The notes below the pieces were generated by a model. That model ran no database searches, was not told the origin of the DNA, and saw only the letters and a program-made list of their open reading frames with translations. From Limibacter armeniacum (GTDB lineage Bacteria; Bacteroidota; Bacteroidia; Cytophagales; Flammeovirgaceae): a stretch of 64,000 nucleotides of DNA. Numbering within the stretch: the first letter of the stretch is position 1; every line of letters starts with the position of its first letter. The stretch spans positions 992,001 through 1,056,000 of the forward strand of contig NZ_JBAJNO010000009.1 of the NCBI RefSeq assembly GCF_036880985.1. The letters run 5' to 3'. Both the position numbers and the translations under genes were made by a program. Shown here piece after piece: positions 8,787 through 18,413 of this stretch.

Positions 8787-9590
8787 ATGAAACAGTTTGT
8801 AAAATCTCTCATTTCTTTCTTTTTACTTTGCACAACAATAACCGTTTGGGGACAATCAAAAAAAGTTGAAATAGTAAAAGTGACATATACTAGCTCTCCC
8901 ATAAGTCAATATAGAATGACTGAAGACCAAATGATTTCCACCCCATCAAAAGCTTCTACCTATGATTTTATGAAAGGCATTACTGACTATTATAGTTTGT
9001 ATATTAATTTAGAAGACCATTCTTCTGTATATATATTGGACTCTACAGTACAGGTAAGACCTTTAGGATGGGAAAACCCAAGGGTGAGAGCGGCTTTGGC
9101 AGATACTGTTTTATTTACGCTAAAAACCCCTTTGCAAAAAACACTAAAACACGAATGGATTATGAATCAAACGTTCTTTTCGGAAGGGGAAGTAGGGAAT
9201 ATAGAATGGGAACTGACTAATGAAGAAAAAAAAATAAATGGTTTAAATTGTAAAAAAGCAAAAGGTAAATTTAAAAATTACCCTATGCTAATTGTTTGGT
9301 ACACTAAAGACATCCCTATATCCAATGGCCCTTCAGTTTATCAAGGATTGCCTGGATTAGTAGTGCTTGCTGAAGATTATTTTCGGACTATAAAGTTGCA
9401 TAGTATAGAGTACACAGAAGATAGAGAAGCTTTCAAAGCACTATATTCAAGAAAGTTAGAACAGTTTGAAAGAGAGAAAGAACGAGGGAAACACTTTGAC
9501 AAAGAACCTTTATTACTATTAAAGAAAGGTGATTTGGCAAGATCACTTTATAAGCACAATCATAAGAAACCTTATAAAGAAAATAATTGA
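8787..9590 (+). CDS. GLPGLI family protein
   Basis: 267 residues from ATG 8787, the first start that places a normal Sec signal peptide (MKQFVKSLISFFLLCTTITV, cleavage near WGQ) at the N-terminus; a TTG start 21 bp upstream is possible but less likely. The family signature GLPGLVV lies in the second half, after the usual WYTKDIPISNGP lead-in, and the C-terminal tail is basic. GLPGLI proteins are periplasmic or surface proteins of unknown function restricted to Bacteroidota, often encoded beside TonB-receptor-like barrels. That pairing is seen here, although an HTTM remnant separates the two genes. The gene is AT-rich compared with the flanking core genes. Confidence 0.88.
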   Translation: MKQFVKSLISFFLLCTTITVWGQSKKVEIVKVTYTSSPISQYRMTEDQMISTPSKASTYDFMKGITDYYSLYINLEDHSSVYILDSTVQVRPLGWENPRVRAALADTVLFTLKTPLQKTLKHEWIMNQTFFSEGEVGNIEWELTNEEKKINGLNCKKAKGKFKNYPMLIVWYTKDIPISNGPSVYQGLPGLVVLAEDYFRTIKLHSIEYTEDREAFKALYSRKLEQFEREKERGKHFDKEPLLLLKKGDLARSLYKHNHKKPYKENN

Positions 9591-9946
9591 TTTCACACTG
9601 TCACAAATTCATTTAGCTATCGCATACTGTTTGTCTGGTGTAGCAAAAGCATTGGATATTGGTTGGTGGAATGGTAATCCTGTTTGGAAAGCTATCGTTT
9701 CTGTAGATAATTTTTTTTTCTACCACACCATTAATTTTAACCTTTGTAGGGATAGCCACAGTGATGTTGGGTTTTTTATATCCTTTTTTGGTTTCAAGAA
9801 AATATACTCTTACTGCTATAATCTTAATGCATGTTAGTATTGCCTTTATAATGGAATTATATGCCTTTTCAGCTATAATGATTGTATGGAATATTGCAGC
9901 ATATAGTACCCTTAAAGAAAACTCAAAACATGTGGAAACAGTATAG
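9586..9946 (+). pseudogene. HTTM-domain membrane protein remnant (C-terminal half, frameshifted)
   Basis: Reading from the end of the GLPGLI gene gives IHLAIAYCLSGVAKALDIGW followed by WNGNPVWKAIV, the characteristic core of HTTM (vitamin K carboxylase-like) proteins. The frame is then lost at a run of nine T residues (9711-9719) and continues in another frame as further hydrophobic helices (for example VGIATVMLGFLYPF and IILMHVSIAFIMELYAFSAI) up to 9946. The N-terminal half is missing. The 3' end overlaps the start of the next gene by 17 bp. HTTM genes often neighbour DCC-family genes, and a DCC fragment lies at 12511. Confidence 0.75.
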
Positions 9947-12509
9947 CATTATTGTTCTTATTTTTTACTCTTTTAATCTATTTGGACAAGAGAAAAGTGT
10001 TTCAGGTAATATAAAAAGTGTTTCAGGTGATGTTGTCCCTTTTGCAAATATCATTGCTTATCCTAAAGATGATACATCAAAACCAATAACCTATGATATC
10101 AGTAATGCACAGGGGGAATTTTCTTTAAAAATACCTTCTGCTTTGCAAGCAATAACCATTAATGTTACCTCCATTGGTTTTGAAGAAAAAATAATCTCAT
10201 TGCAACTAAATGGGCAATCAGTGGAAATTACTTTAGAAGAAAGTATCATAGAACTTAAAGAAGTGGTAGTTGAGGTTCGAGAAGTAACGGACACACTAGA
10301 CTTGGACACCGAACATATGAATTTAAGTAAAGAAAGTACTTTACGTGAAATGCTTGATAAAACTGAAGGCGTAATAATCGGTGAAGAAGGCACTATTTCA
10401 TATCAAGGGAAACAAATAAATAAAGTTTTAATAAATGGAAAAGAAGTTTTTATAAACCAAAATAAAGTGGCATTGGACAATTTGAATTATGAGATAATGA
10501 AAAATGTCCAGATTATCGATAATTATAAGGATAAGTTCACTTTAGACTTCAAGCGCATTCAGGACCCTGTGATCAACATAGAGACAAAAGAAGAGTTTAA
10601 GGGAGTTATTAAAACACAGGTAGATGCGGGGGGTGGGTATAATGAAAAATTTGCTGTAAAAGGGAAAGGTTTCTTTTTTTCTGAAACGCTAAATGCTTTT
10701 GCAACCACAAACACTAATAATGTGGGAGAAAAGGCATTAGGACAAAAAGATGTGTCTCCATCAGTTTTAAAATATGCTACAGGAGCATTGAAAAACACAT
10801 TACGCCCATTGTTCATGGAGGATACACATACTTTTAAAGACTTTGTAAGTAATAGCAATTTAACTACTCGTTGGCAAGGTCTCAATAGTAAAACAGGTGT
10901 AGTGTTCTATTATGGAAATATACAAACGGAAAGAAAAATAGATTACAATACATTTGTAGCTGATACTTTAACACAAAATAAGCAAACGGAGAACATCCAT
11001 AAAGGAAATTTAATTTCAGTTACGGCAAATCACAGCAGAATACTTTCTAAGAAAACCGTATTACAAAATGTATTGAGTGCAATGACTATAGATCAACAGG
11101 GGTATAATAAAAGTCTTAACACGTTGTACATACCTGAGGTGACTACTTTTACTGAATTAAACAAAAATAGACCAAAGAACTTAACATTCTCCAATGCATT
11201 GCAACTTACCCATCTATTGGGTGATAACATTGCTTTTGACCTAAATGTCGATTATTTCAACGAGAGAAACACCCGTGATTTTGGTACTCTTATTACTGAC
11301 ATAAATTTTTCAGATCTCTCTCAAGAAGAGTTGACTTCAAAACAACTTTTTTCCACTCTCGCTAATCTGCAATTTAGACTTAAAAAGACATTTATTAAAA
11401 CGGGTCTACACCTTTCTAAAAACCTTGAAAAAGGCAATTTGACATTTAACAATGAAACCCCAACAACTACAAGCCTAGAGCGAGATCTCACTATTTTGGA
11501 TGTTCCATTATCATTAAGTGGAAGTATAAATAAACTGGATTATACATTTTCAACGACACCAACATTTATTCACACTAAAAAAACAAAGTATAGTAATCTT
11601 TTAAAGATGCATCATTCACTTACCTATAATTTTGAAACACAGAACACCTTGGGTATGAGTGTCAGCCATGATTACCGCTTTTATGATTTGAATGTACTAT
11701 TCGATACTACGATGCGTTCTTATAACCAAATTGTTATCAATAATAGGGAATTCGTTAACCAATATGCTACAAGAGATGAGGCGTCATTGAGTTGGTTTAA
11801 TAACAACGTTGCTCGATCCAAAAGTAATCATATCATATATAGGTACACTCGTGAACAGGATTTTTTACAGAATGTACTTGATTCTATTTCTAATAATGTT
11901 TTTTACTACTCCCATAAAGTATTTGATAAAAAAGAGACTCATTCCCTTAGTTCTGGCTACCAAAAAGGTTTCTATCTCGGAAAATCCTACCATCTCCTTC
12001 AATTAGGCGGTAATTTGGATTATACCCATAACAATTATACAACCTCTGTAAATAGTGTAAATACCCCTTTCAAGTCTGATGCTTGGGTTCCTTCATTCAA
12101 AATAAGTTTCTTACCCCGAAACTTTTTCATAAAGGATGTGTCAAATAAACTGGATTACAATCATTTGAAATTTTGGTTAGATAATGAAGAGATCAACAGG
12201 CAATCGGTAATCACCAATACTTTTTCCGTAAAAGGTCACGGAACCAAGGCTACCTGGGATGTAAATTTTATTTTCACAAAATATAGTATTGAAAATGATG
12301 AATTCAACGTACCAGACCTCCATTTTTCCTATAAATATGATCTATCAGATAGATTATCATTCTCATTGGTTGGTCGATCTTTACTTACTCTTTTCAAACT
12401 GAATAATTACAATTATGTCAATACAATTTCGTCCGGAAATACGTTGACACAAATTGCAACGAATAACAATTTGGGTTATTTACTTTTATATACTTCAATA
12501 AAATTGTAA
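9930..12509 (+). CDS. TonB-dependent receptor-like outer membrane protein with carboxypeptidase-regulatory-like domain
   Basis: 859 residues from ATG 9930, which puts a signal peptide (MWKQYSIIVLIFYSFNLFGQ) at the N-terminus; the longer frame from 9882 lacks one. Residues of about 25-100 form a CarboxypepD_reg-like beta domain (SGNIKSVSGDVVPFANIIAY ... GEFSLKIPS), followed by a plug-like region (about 130-210) with VLINGKEVFINQNKV. The remaining 600 residues are alternating polar/aromatic strands typical of an outer membrane barrel. This is the usual partner of GLPGLI proteins. No TonB box was identified, so energy coupling is uncertain. Substrate unknown. AT-rich, like the rest of this accessory segment. 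Confidence 0.82.
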   Translation: MWKQYSIIVLIFYSFNLFGQEKSVSGNIKSVSGDVVPFANIIAYPKDDTSKPITYDISNAQGEFSLKIPSALQAITINVTSIGFEEKIISLQLNGQSVEITLEESIIELKEVVVEVREVTDTLDLDTEHMNLSKESTLREMLDKTEGVIIGEEGTISYQGKQINKVLINGKEVFINQNKVALDNLNYEIMKNVQIIDNYKDKFTLDFKRIQDPVINIETKEEFKGVIKTQVDAGGGYNEKFAVKGKGFFFSETLNAFATTNTNNVGEKALGQKDVSPSVLKYATGALKNTLRPLFMEDTHTFKDFVSNSNLTTRWQGLNSKTGVVFYYGNIQTERKIDYNTFVADTLTQNKQTENIHKGNLISVTANHSRILSKKTVLQNVLSAMTIDQQGYNKSLNTLYIPEVTTFTELNKNRPKNLTFSNALQLTHLLGDNIAFDLNVDYFNERNTRDFGTLITDINFSDLSQEELTSKQLFSTLANLQFRLKKTFIKTGLHLSKNLEKGNLTFNNETPTTTSLERDLTILDVPLSLSGSINKLDYTFSTTPTFIHTKKTKYSNLLKMHHSLTYNFETQNTLGMSVSHDYRFYDLNVLFDTTMRSYNQIVINNREFVNQYATRDEASLSWFNNNVARSKSNHIIYRYTREQDFLQNVLDSISNNVFYYSHKVFDKKETHSLSSGYQKGFYLGKSYHLLQLGGNLDYTHNNYTTSVNSVNTPFKSDAWVPSFKISFLPRNFFIKDVSNKLDYNHLKFWLDNEEINRQSVITNTFSVKGHGTKATWDVNFIFTKYSIENDEFNVPDLHFSYKYDLSDRLSFSLVGRSLLTLFKLNNYNYVNTISSGNTLTQIATNNNLGYLLLYTSIKL

Positions 12510-12510
12510 A

Positions 12511-12700
12511 GTAAAATGGATCAAAAAACATATTATTTTATTTGATGGGGTTTGTAACCTTTGCGATTCAACGATACAATATATCATTAAGCATGATAGC
12601 AATAACCTCTTTTATTTTGCACCTCTCAAGAAAAAACCGCTAACCAACTATTGTACAACAACAAATTCGAAACTTTTCAACCAAATAATCCCATAGTATA
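12511..12700 (+). pseudogene. DCC/DUF393 thiol-disulfide oxidoreductase-like remnant
   Basis: The frame reads WIKKHIILFDGVCNLCDSTI then QYIIKHDSNNLFYFAPL, the diagnostic N-terminus of the DCC family (DGxCxLC active site). After about 45 residues the frame decays, with a further matching scrap (NNPIVYYTL) in another frame before a stop. No intact ORF survives. DCC genes commonly pair with HTTM genes in Bacteroidota, and the HTTM remnant lies 2.6 kb upstream, beyond the TonB-receptor-like gene. Confidence 0.8.
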
Positions 12701-12834
12701 TTACACTCTTTAGTCCTCCGTTATGCAAATGATATTTTCGGTCCTAAAAGGGAGGTACAGTCCATAATTCACGTTAAATAATTATGACCGACTTCCCCCA
12801 AAACTTTCACCTTGCCCACCCCCCAACAAGTACC

Positions 12835-13074
12835 TTACGTTCTCCCTTTACCTTTCGAACCTCTAAGTAACCTACTAGCAAGGCGTTGATTTTGTGTGGC
12901 AATACGTTGTACCAAACGGAAATCAGACAACTCCTTATCGCCACCCTTTCTCCTCATCTCTCTACCCTCCGTTGAGTGGTGCACACCTAGCTCACGGGCA
13001 ATAGCAGCATTGCTTTTACCCATCCGAACTCCTTCATATATTTTTTGTCGTTTTATGATATTAAGGTGAGACAT
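12835..13074 (-). pseudogene. Truncated IS30-type HTH_38 gene, sister of 6494-7114
   Basis: About 79 residues from ATG 13074, closely similar at DNA and protein level to the start of the gene at 6494-7114 (GKSNAAIARELGVHHSTEGR). It stops after KGKGRT, where the sister continues into its Arg/Trp-rich region. The HTH has acquired changes (RSTVGRELRRNG to HSTEGREMRRKG), including a charged residue in the recognition helix, and the rest of the gene is missing. It is most likely a degenerate duplicate. Confidence 0.7.
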
Positions 13075-13116
13075 AAGTATTGATGACAACAAAAACAACC
13101 TCATAACATAGATCAC

Positions 13117-13466
13117 TTACCGCAATCAATGTAAAAAAACAAAATAAACAGATGATTACCACACGGCACTAAAGGTCACAAAATGCTTATTTTATGATTT
13201 ACTTTACTATTTAGAATCATACCTTTCAAAAGCACAAATTCCACCAAAACTAAAAATAGAATTGCATTAACAATACTACCTTTTTTTTAAAAAAAGCACT
13301 AAACAAGCAGTACAAGCCCTCTGTTTAACAATAAATTAATTGCAGCAACACAGCAAATAATTATATTTGTTTATTATTTCTCACAACAACAGGCTAGGCA
13401 TTTTTTTAACAAATACTCCAAAGCTGTCAAACATCACTTTTTTTTAGCCTTACACAATGCCAACGG
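13117..13466. other. Intergenic region upstream of the giant adhesin gene
   Basis: 350 bp, AT-rich, no ORF. It must contain the adhesin promoter; no full TAnnTTTG match was found with confidence. Confidence 0.5.
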
Positions 13467-16400
13467 ATGAAGCAGCATATTTTTAAAATCTCACTTATTA
13501 CAATGACAAGACCAATACTATTTCTCGTTTGTGTTTGGTTACTGACAGGGTTTCCCTCCCTCCATGCCCAAACTGAAATTATTATGAGCGAAGGCACAGT
13601 AACTGTTTGTGATGTTACTTTTAAAGATCCAGGAGGGGACAGCAACTATGGCGACAACCTTGACATCACCCAAACCCTATTGCCAGAGACAGCAGGCAAA
13701 ATCATCTCGGTCACTGTACCTGCTATAGATATTCAAGATAACAAGGACTACCTATATGTGTATGACGGAACAGATACCAGTGCCCCACTCATCCAAACGA
13801 TAACAGGCATTGACACACGCTATGGTACCATCATCAGTGCGACAAATGCCGAAGGAGCCCTAACTTTCAGGTTTACATCAAACGCATCCCTCAACCTTAC
13901 TGGCTGGCAAGCTACGGCTTCATGCGTCTACCCTGATGCCCCAACAGACTTGGCTATTGCCAATGTGATGACCGACCGTTTTACACTATCTTGGGAAGAT
14001 ACCTCAAGCCGTCCCATAGAGCTTGACATAGCCACTGACCGGAACTTCTCCAACATCGTAGCGGAAGTATCACTGCCGGCTGGCACAGACAGTTATCAAG
14101 TAACTGGGTTGGCATCAGCTACCAACTATTTTGCAAGGGTCCGCAATACTGACACAAGTGGCGTAAGTGCTTATGCTACTGCCCTTCAAATGACTACCAT
14201 AGCAGGAGATGAAGACTATATCTTTAATATTCCGACTGAAGAGTTTTTGGCACTCAAAGCACTTTATGAAGCCACAGGTGGCGACAGCTGGACAAGTAAC
14301 AAAGGTTGGTTTGAAGACGACATCTCAAACTGGGAAGGGATATATACCCAACCTATTTCAGGCACATCCTATGAGACTGTTACAAGTATAAACCTAAACA
14401 AAAACAACCTTAAGGGAACGATCCCGGCGGAAATTGGCAATATCCCCAAACTGGGATACTTGGCTTGTAACAATAACGAGATCACTGCCTTCCCAGCAGA
14501 AATCGGGAACCTCTCCAGATTAGCAACCTTGGACATGAACAACAACCTAATCACCGCCATACCAGCGGAAATCGGGAACCTCTCCAGATTGGTAACCTTG
14601 GACATGAACAACAACCTAATCACTGCCTTCCCAGCGGAGATCAGCAACATTCCTAATCTGAATCACTTGGACCTGAGCAAAAACCAAATCACTACCATTC
14701 CGGCAGAAATCGGGAACCTGACAAGCTTGTCTCGCCTGTATTTGCAATACAACCAGATCTCTACCATCCCGGCAGAAATCGGGAACCTGACAAACTTATC
14801 CTACCTGTATTTGCAATACAACCAGATCACTACCATCCCAGCAGAAATCGGGAACCTGACAAACTTATCCTACTTGTATTTGTACAACAATCAGGTCAAC
14901 ACCATCCCAGCGGAGATTGGCAACCTGACAAACTTATCCTACCTGCATTTGTACAGCAACCAGATCTCCACCATTCCTCCTGAGGTTGGTGACTTGACAA
15001 ACTTGGCTCACCTATATTTGCACTACAACCAAATCACCTCCATCCCGGCAGAAATTGGCAACCTGACAAACTTGTCTCGCTTGTATTTGTACAACAACCA
15101 GATCTCCACCATTCCTCCTGAGATTGGTAACTTGACGAACTTGGTTGAATTATTTTTGTTCCTAAATCAAATAAACAGCATTCCGACAGAAATTGGCAAC
15201 CTGACCAACCTGAAAACGCTGCATTTGAGCAATAACCAAGTCTCCACCATTCCAGCAGAATTTGGCAACCTGATCAATATGAAATCGCTGTATTTGGACA
15301 ATAACCAAATCACCTCTGTTCCAGCGGAATTCGGAAACTTAACGAGTTTGCTATACCTGTTCCTGTTTAACAATCAGCTCTCAAGCATTCCAACAGAATT
15401 TGATAACCTTACCAGCTTAACTTACCTGGACCTGAAGTACAACCAGCTCACCTTTACCCAACTGATTCCGCTACTTGACAATGGGATCAACCAATTCTAC
15501 TACAACTCACAAGACAATCTGCCTATGACCTCCAGTTTTGAGGCAGAAACCTTTACACTGACTGTTACCATTGACACACCACATGTTGACAATCACTACC
15601 AATGGTATAAGAGTGGTACTGCTATTGAAGGTGCTACCTCTCACTCTTACACGGCTACCATTGCTGACAATATGAACAGGGAGTTTTACTGCAAAGTAAC
15701 CAACCCCAACGTAGCAAACATGAGCTTATGGACGGATCACTACTTGATGAAAGGAAAGTTGATGATATTGAAGGTGCCAAACATACCTATAGACACCCCT
15801 TCTGATGAAAAAATATACCTACTGGGCGACCTGAATGACTGGGGAGAAGATAAGCCCACTTTGATACTGGAAAAACAGGCTGATGATACCTATCAGGTTG
15901 CTGTCCCTCTAAGTTATGAAAGTTTTGAGTTTAAGTTTGCACTCAAAAACCATCTAGCATATCAGGAAGTTGATTTAGGCGGAGATGAGATAGCCAATAG
16001 ATATATCGATCTCTCAATTGCCAATGACACCACTACGTTGGCTCCCATTCTGGCATGGAAACAGACCGAAGGCAAAGTAACCAACCACCTTTCCATTTCA
16101 AGTATAGCGGACATCGTTGTAAACGGGGCTGGCACTTCAATAGAAGTCACCACTAATAGTGATGCAGACGTTACTTTGACAATAACCGAGGGGGCTGAAT
16201 TAATCTCGCTTGAAGGGACTAGCATTGTACCATCATATAGTGGTGCTGGGCAAGTAACAATTAATGCACAACAAGTAGAAAATGAGATATACTTAGGAGG
16301 AGAAGCAAGCGTAACGTTCAATATCCTGAAATTTGCACCTACCTTCTCCAATGCCCCTGACATTACCAAGACTTATGGGGACTATGCATTTAACCTGGCA

Positions 16401-18335
16401 GTTACGACAGACGCTGAAGCCAATATTTCCTATACATCAGACAGTGTTGAGGTGATCAGTATCAGTGGCAGCATTGCGACAGTAGATAATGCAGGTACAG
16501 CCACCATTACCGCCTCAGTACCGGAGACGGATTGGAACCTGGCGGCAGACACTACATTTGTTATCACGGTAGCACAACGTACCGATGCGATTAGCACGAT
16601 CTTTTTACCTGAGACCGCAACAGTAGATGACGTCCTGACGCTACCAGCCACTTACTCCAACCAAGGGTTTGAGGTGTTCTTTGAAGTTACAGCAGGTAAT
16701 GCAGTCATATCTGACACCTCTCAACTGACTGTAAACGGAATTGGAGACATTACACTACGTCTCTTCTCGGAAGGGGATCAAAATTACACTCCTGCCGAAA
16801 CCACACATACTATTACAGTAGCTAAAGCGGCTGACAATATCTCCGAAACAATTTCAGTAACGGAAGCTAGCGTAGGTGAATCCATCACACTGCCGACCCT
16901 AACAACTGACAAAGGAGTTGCAGTAAACTACGAGCTGACAGCTGGCAATGCCACGCTTGACAGAAATATGCTGACCGTAAATGCTATCGAAGACATCACC
17001 CTACGTCTCTTCTCGGATGGAAACGAGAACTACTATGAGACGGAGACTTCTCACACCATTACTGTTGCTAAAAATACAGATAATATCTCCGAAACAATTT
17101 CAGTAACAGAAGCCATTATATTTGAAGTTATCACACTGCCGACCCTAACGACGGATGCCGATTTACCTGTATCGTATGAAGTAACGGAAGGAGATGCTTC
17201 ACTTGATGGAAATACCCTGACTGTAAACGGCGTTGGGGACATCGTGCTACGTCTCTTCTCAGAAGGAAGCGAAAGCTACATGGCAACAGAAACCACACAC
17301 ACAATCGTAGTGCTAAAAGCTGATGACAATATTTCAGAGACAATCGAGATTACAGAAGCCAAAGCAGGCGAAACCATCACACTGCCGACCCTAACGACTG
17401 ATGCCGGTTTGCCTGTATCGTATGAAGTAACGGAAGGAAATGCTTCACTTGATGGAAATACCCTGACTGTAAACGGCGTTGGAGACATCACCCTACGTCT
17501 CTTCTCAGAAGGAAGCGAAAGCTACATGGCAACAGAAACCACACACACAATCGTAGTGCTAAAAGCTGATGACAATATTTCAGAGACAATCGAGATTACA
17601 GAAGCCAAAGCAGGCGAAACCATCACACTGCCTACCCTAACGACTGATGCCGGTTTGCCTGTATCGTATGAAGTAACGGAAGGAGATGCTTCACTTGATG
17701 GAAATACCCTGACTGTAAACAGCGTTGGAGACATCGTGCTACGTCTCTTCTCAGAAGGAAGCGAAAGCTACATGGCAACAGAAACCACACACACAATCGT
17801 AGTGCTAAAAGCTGATGACAATATTTCAGAGACAATCGAGATTACAGAAGCCAAGGCAGGCGAAACCATCACACTGCCTACCCTATTGACTGACGCAGGT
17901 TTGCCTGTATTGTATGAGGTAACAGAAGGTGATGCTTCTCTTAGTGGCAATGAGTTAACCATTCATTCGATTGGAAATATAACACTGCGTCTCTTCTCGG
18001 AAGGAAATGACAGCTACAAGGCTACCGAGGCTAGCCATACCATCACGGTCGAAACAATCCTGAGCATTGCTGATGATCTGCTTGAAAAAGCAACGGTGAT
18101 CTACCCGAACCCGACAAGTGACAAGGCGACCGTAAGTGTTCAGCTGCAAGCCGCTACTACGGTTTCCATCACCGTACGCAATGCTGTAGGACAGGTAATG
18201 TTTGCCAAGGAATTCGGTAAACAGTCTGGCAACTTTGTTCAGACGGTGGACTTTGGTACATACAGCCAAGGCATTTACCTGATTTCCATCACGACAGCAG
18301 AGGGCACTGCGGTGAAAAAAGTGGTGAAGAAATAA
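13467..18335 (+). CDS. Giant T9SS-secreted multidomain protein: CUB, FN3, leucine-rich repeats, 82-residue tandem modules
   Basis: 1622 residues. A signal peptide (about 1-34, ending LHAQ) is followed by a CUB-like domain (about 40-152; YLYVYDGTDTSAPL), an FN3 domain (about 155-245), and 15 LRRs of 23 residues (about 310-670; consensus IPAEIGNLTNLxxLYLxxNQ). Then come an Ig-like segment with HYQWYKSG, a segment with IYLLGDLNDWGEDKPT that resembles starch-binding CBM20/48 modules, and Big-like domains. Six modules of about 82 residues follow (about 1040-1530), and a C-terminal T9SS sorting domain (about 1545-1622; VIYPNPTSDKATVSV ... GIYLISI). It is probably exported by T9SS and surface-attached or released, acting in adhesion or polysaccharide binding. 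ATG 13467 and ATG 13503 both give signal peptides. A decayed paralogue lies at 7320. Confidence 0.9.
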   Translation: MKQHIFKISLITMTRPILFLVCVWLLTGFPSLHAQTEIIMSEGTVTVCDVTFKDPGGDSNYGDNLDITQTLLPETAGKIISVTVPAIDIQDNKDYLYVYDGTDTSAPLIQTITGIDTRYGTIISATNAEGALTFRFTSNASLNLTGWQATASCVYPDAPTDLAIANVMTDRFTLSWEDTSSRPIELDIATDRNFSNIVAEVSLPAGTDSYQVTGLASATNYFARVRNTDTSGVSAYATALQMTTIAGDEDYIFNIPTEEFLALKALYEATGGDSWTSNKGWFEDDISNWEGIYTQPISGTSYETVTSINLNKNNLKGTIPAEIGNIPKLGYLACNNNEITAFPAEIGNLSRLATLDMNNNLITAIPAEIGNLSRLVTLDMNNNLITAFPAEISNIPNLNHLDLSKNQITTIPAEIGNLTSLSRLYLQYNQISTIPAEIGNLTNLSYLYLQYNQITTIPAEIGNLTNLSYLYLYNNQVNTIPAEIGNLTNLSYLHLYSNQISTIPPEVGDLTNLAHLYLHYNQITSIPAEIGNLTNLSRLYLYNNQISTIPPEIGNLTNLVELFLFLNQINSIPTEIGNLTNLKTLHLSNNQVSTIPAEFGNLINMKSLYLDNNQITSVPAEFGNLTSLLYLFLFNNQLSSIPTEFDNLTSLTYLDLKYNQLTFTQLIPLLDNGINQFYYNSQDNLPMTSSFEAETFTLTVTIDTPHVDNHYQWYKSGTAIEGATSHSYTATIADNMNREFYCKVTNPNVANMSLWTDHYLMKGKLMILKVPNIPIDTPSDEKIYLLGDLNDWGEDKPTLILEKQADDTYQVAVPLSYESFEFKFALKNHLAYQEVDLGGDEIANRYIDLSIANDTTTLAPILAWKQTEGKVTNHLSISSIADIVVNGAGTSIEVTTNSDADVTLTITEGAELISLEGTSIVPSYSGAGQVTINAQQVENEIYLGGEASVTFNILKFAPTFSNAPDITKTYGDYAFNLAVTTDAEANISYTSDSVEVISISGSIATVDNAGTATITASVPETDWNLAADTTFVITVAQRTDAISTIFLPETATVDDVLTLPATYSNQGFEVFFEVTAGNAVISDTSQLTVNGIGDITLRLFSEGDQNYTPAETTHTITVAKAADNISETISVTEASVGESITLPTLTTDKGVAVNYELTAGNATLDRNMLTVNAIEDITLRLFSDGNENYYETETSHTITVAKNTDNISETISVTEAIIFEVITLPTLTTDADLPVSYEVTEGDASLDGNTLTVNGVGDIVLRLFSEGSESYMATETTHTIVVLKADDNISETIEITEAKAGETITLPTLTTDAGLPVSYEVTEGNASLDGNTLTVNGVGDITLRLFSEGSESYMATETTHTIVVLKADDNISETIEITEAKAGETITLPTLTTDAGLPVSYEVTEGDASLDGNTLTVNSVGDIVLRLFSEGSESYMATETTHTIVVLKADDNISETIEITEAKAGETITLPTLLTDAGLPVLYEVTEGDASLSGNELTIHSIGNITLRLFSEGNDSYKATEASHTITVETILSIADDLLEKATVIYPNPTSDKATVSVQLQAATTVSITVRNAVGQVMFAKEFGKQSGNFVQTVDFGTYSQGIYLISITTAEGTAVKKVVKK
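14400..15470 (+). repeat. Coding leucine-rich repeat array, 69-bp units
   Basis: Fifteen in-frame units of 23 codons encode IPAEIGNLTNL-type leucine-rich repeats. Units around 14690-14950 are nearly identical in DNA, which points to recent unit duplication. Confidence 0.9.
16584..18060 (+). repeat. Coding tandem repeat, 246-bp units
   Basis: Six in-frame modules of about 82 residues (ISETIEITEAKAGETITLPT ... LRLFSEG). Unit boundaries at the GAC/GAT codon fall at 16833, 17079, 17325, 17571 and 17817, exactly 246 bp apart. The units from 17325 to 17816 are almost identical in DNA; the first, starting near 16584, is diverged and one codon longer. Confidence 0.92.
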
Positions 18336-18378
18336 ACTTGAGACTGAATATTTTAGACTTGAGTATTGAGAAAAATAT

Positions 18379-18413
18379 AAACCGCTGGGTCGAGAGGCTC
18401 AGCGGTTTTTTAT
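18379..18413 (+). terminator. Terminator of the giant adhesin gene
   Basis: AAACCGCTG...CAGCGGTTT stem followed by TTTTTT, 43 bp after the stop codon. The same hairpin follows the decayed paralogue at 7633. Confidence 0.9.

Noticed and set aside
9529-9837. Open frame overlapping the GLPGLI 3' end taken as a gene of its own
   Set aside because: Its start lies inside the GLPGLI gene and its last third is out of frame with the HTTM similarity; a frameshifted HTTM remnant explains it better.
14400-15470. 69-bp periodicity considered as a non-coding repeat
   Set aside because: The period is in frame and encodes standard 23-residue leucine-rich repeats.
17051-17962. Several minus-strand open frames of 60-70 codons repeated across the adhesin
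   Set aside because: They are antisense shadows of the 246-bp coding repeat, and repeat only because the sense strand does.
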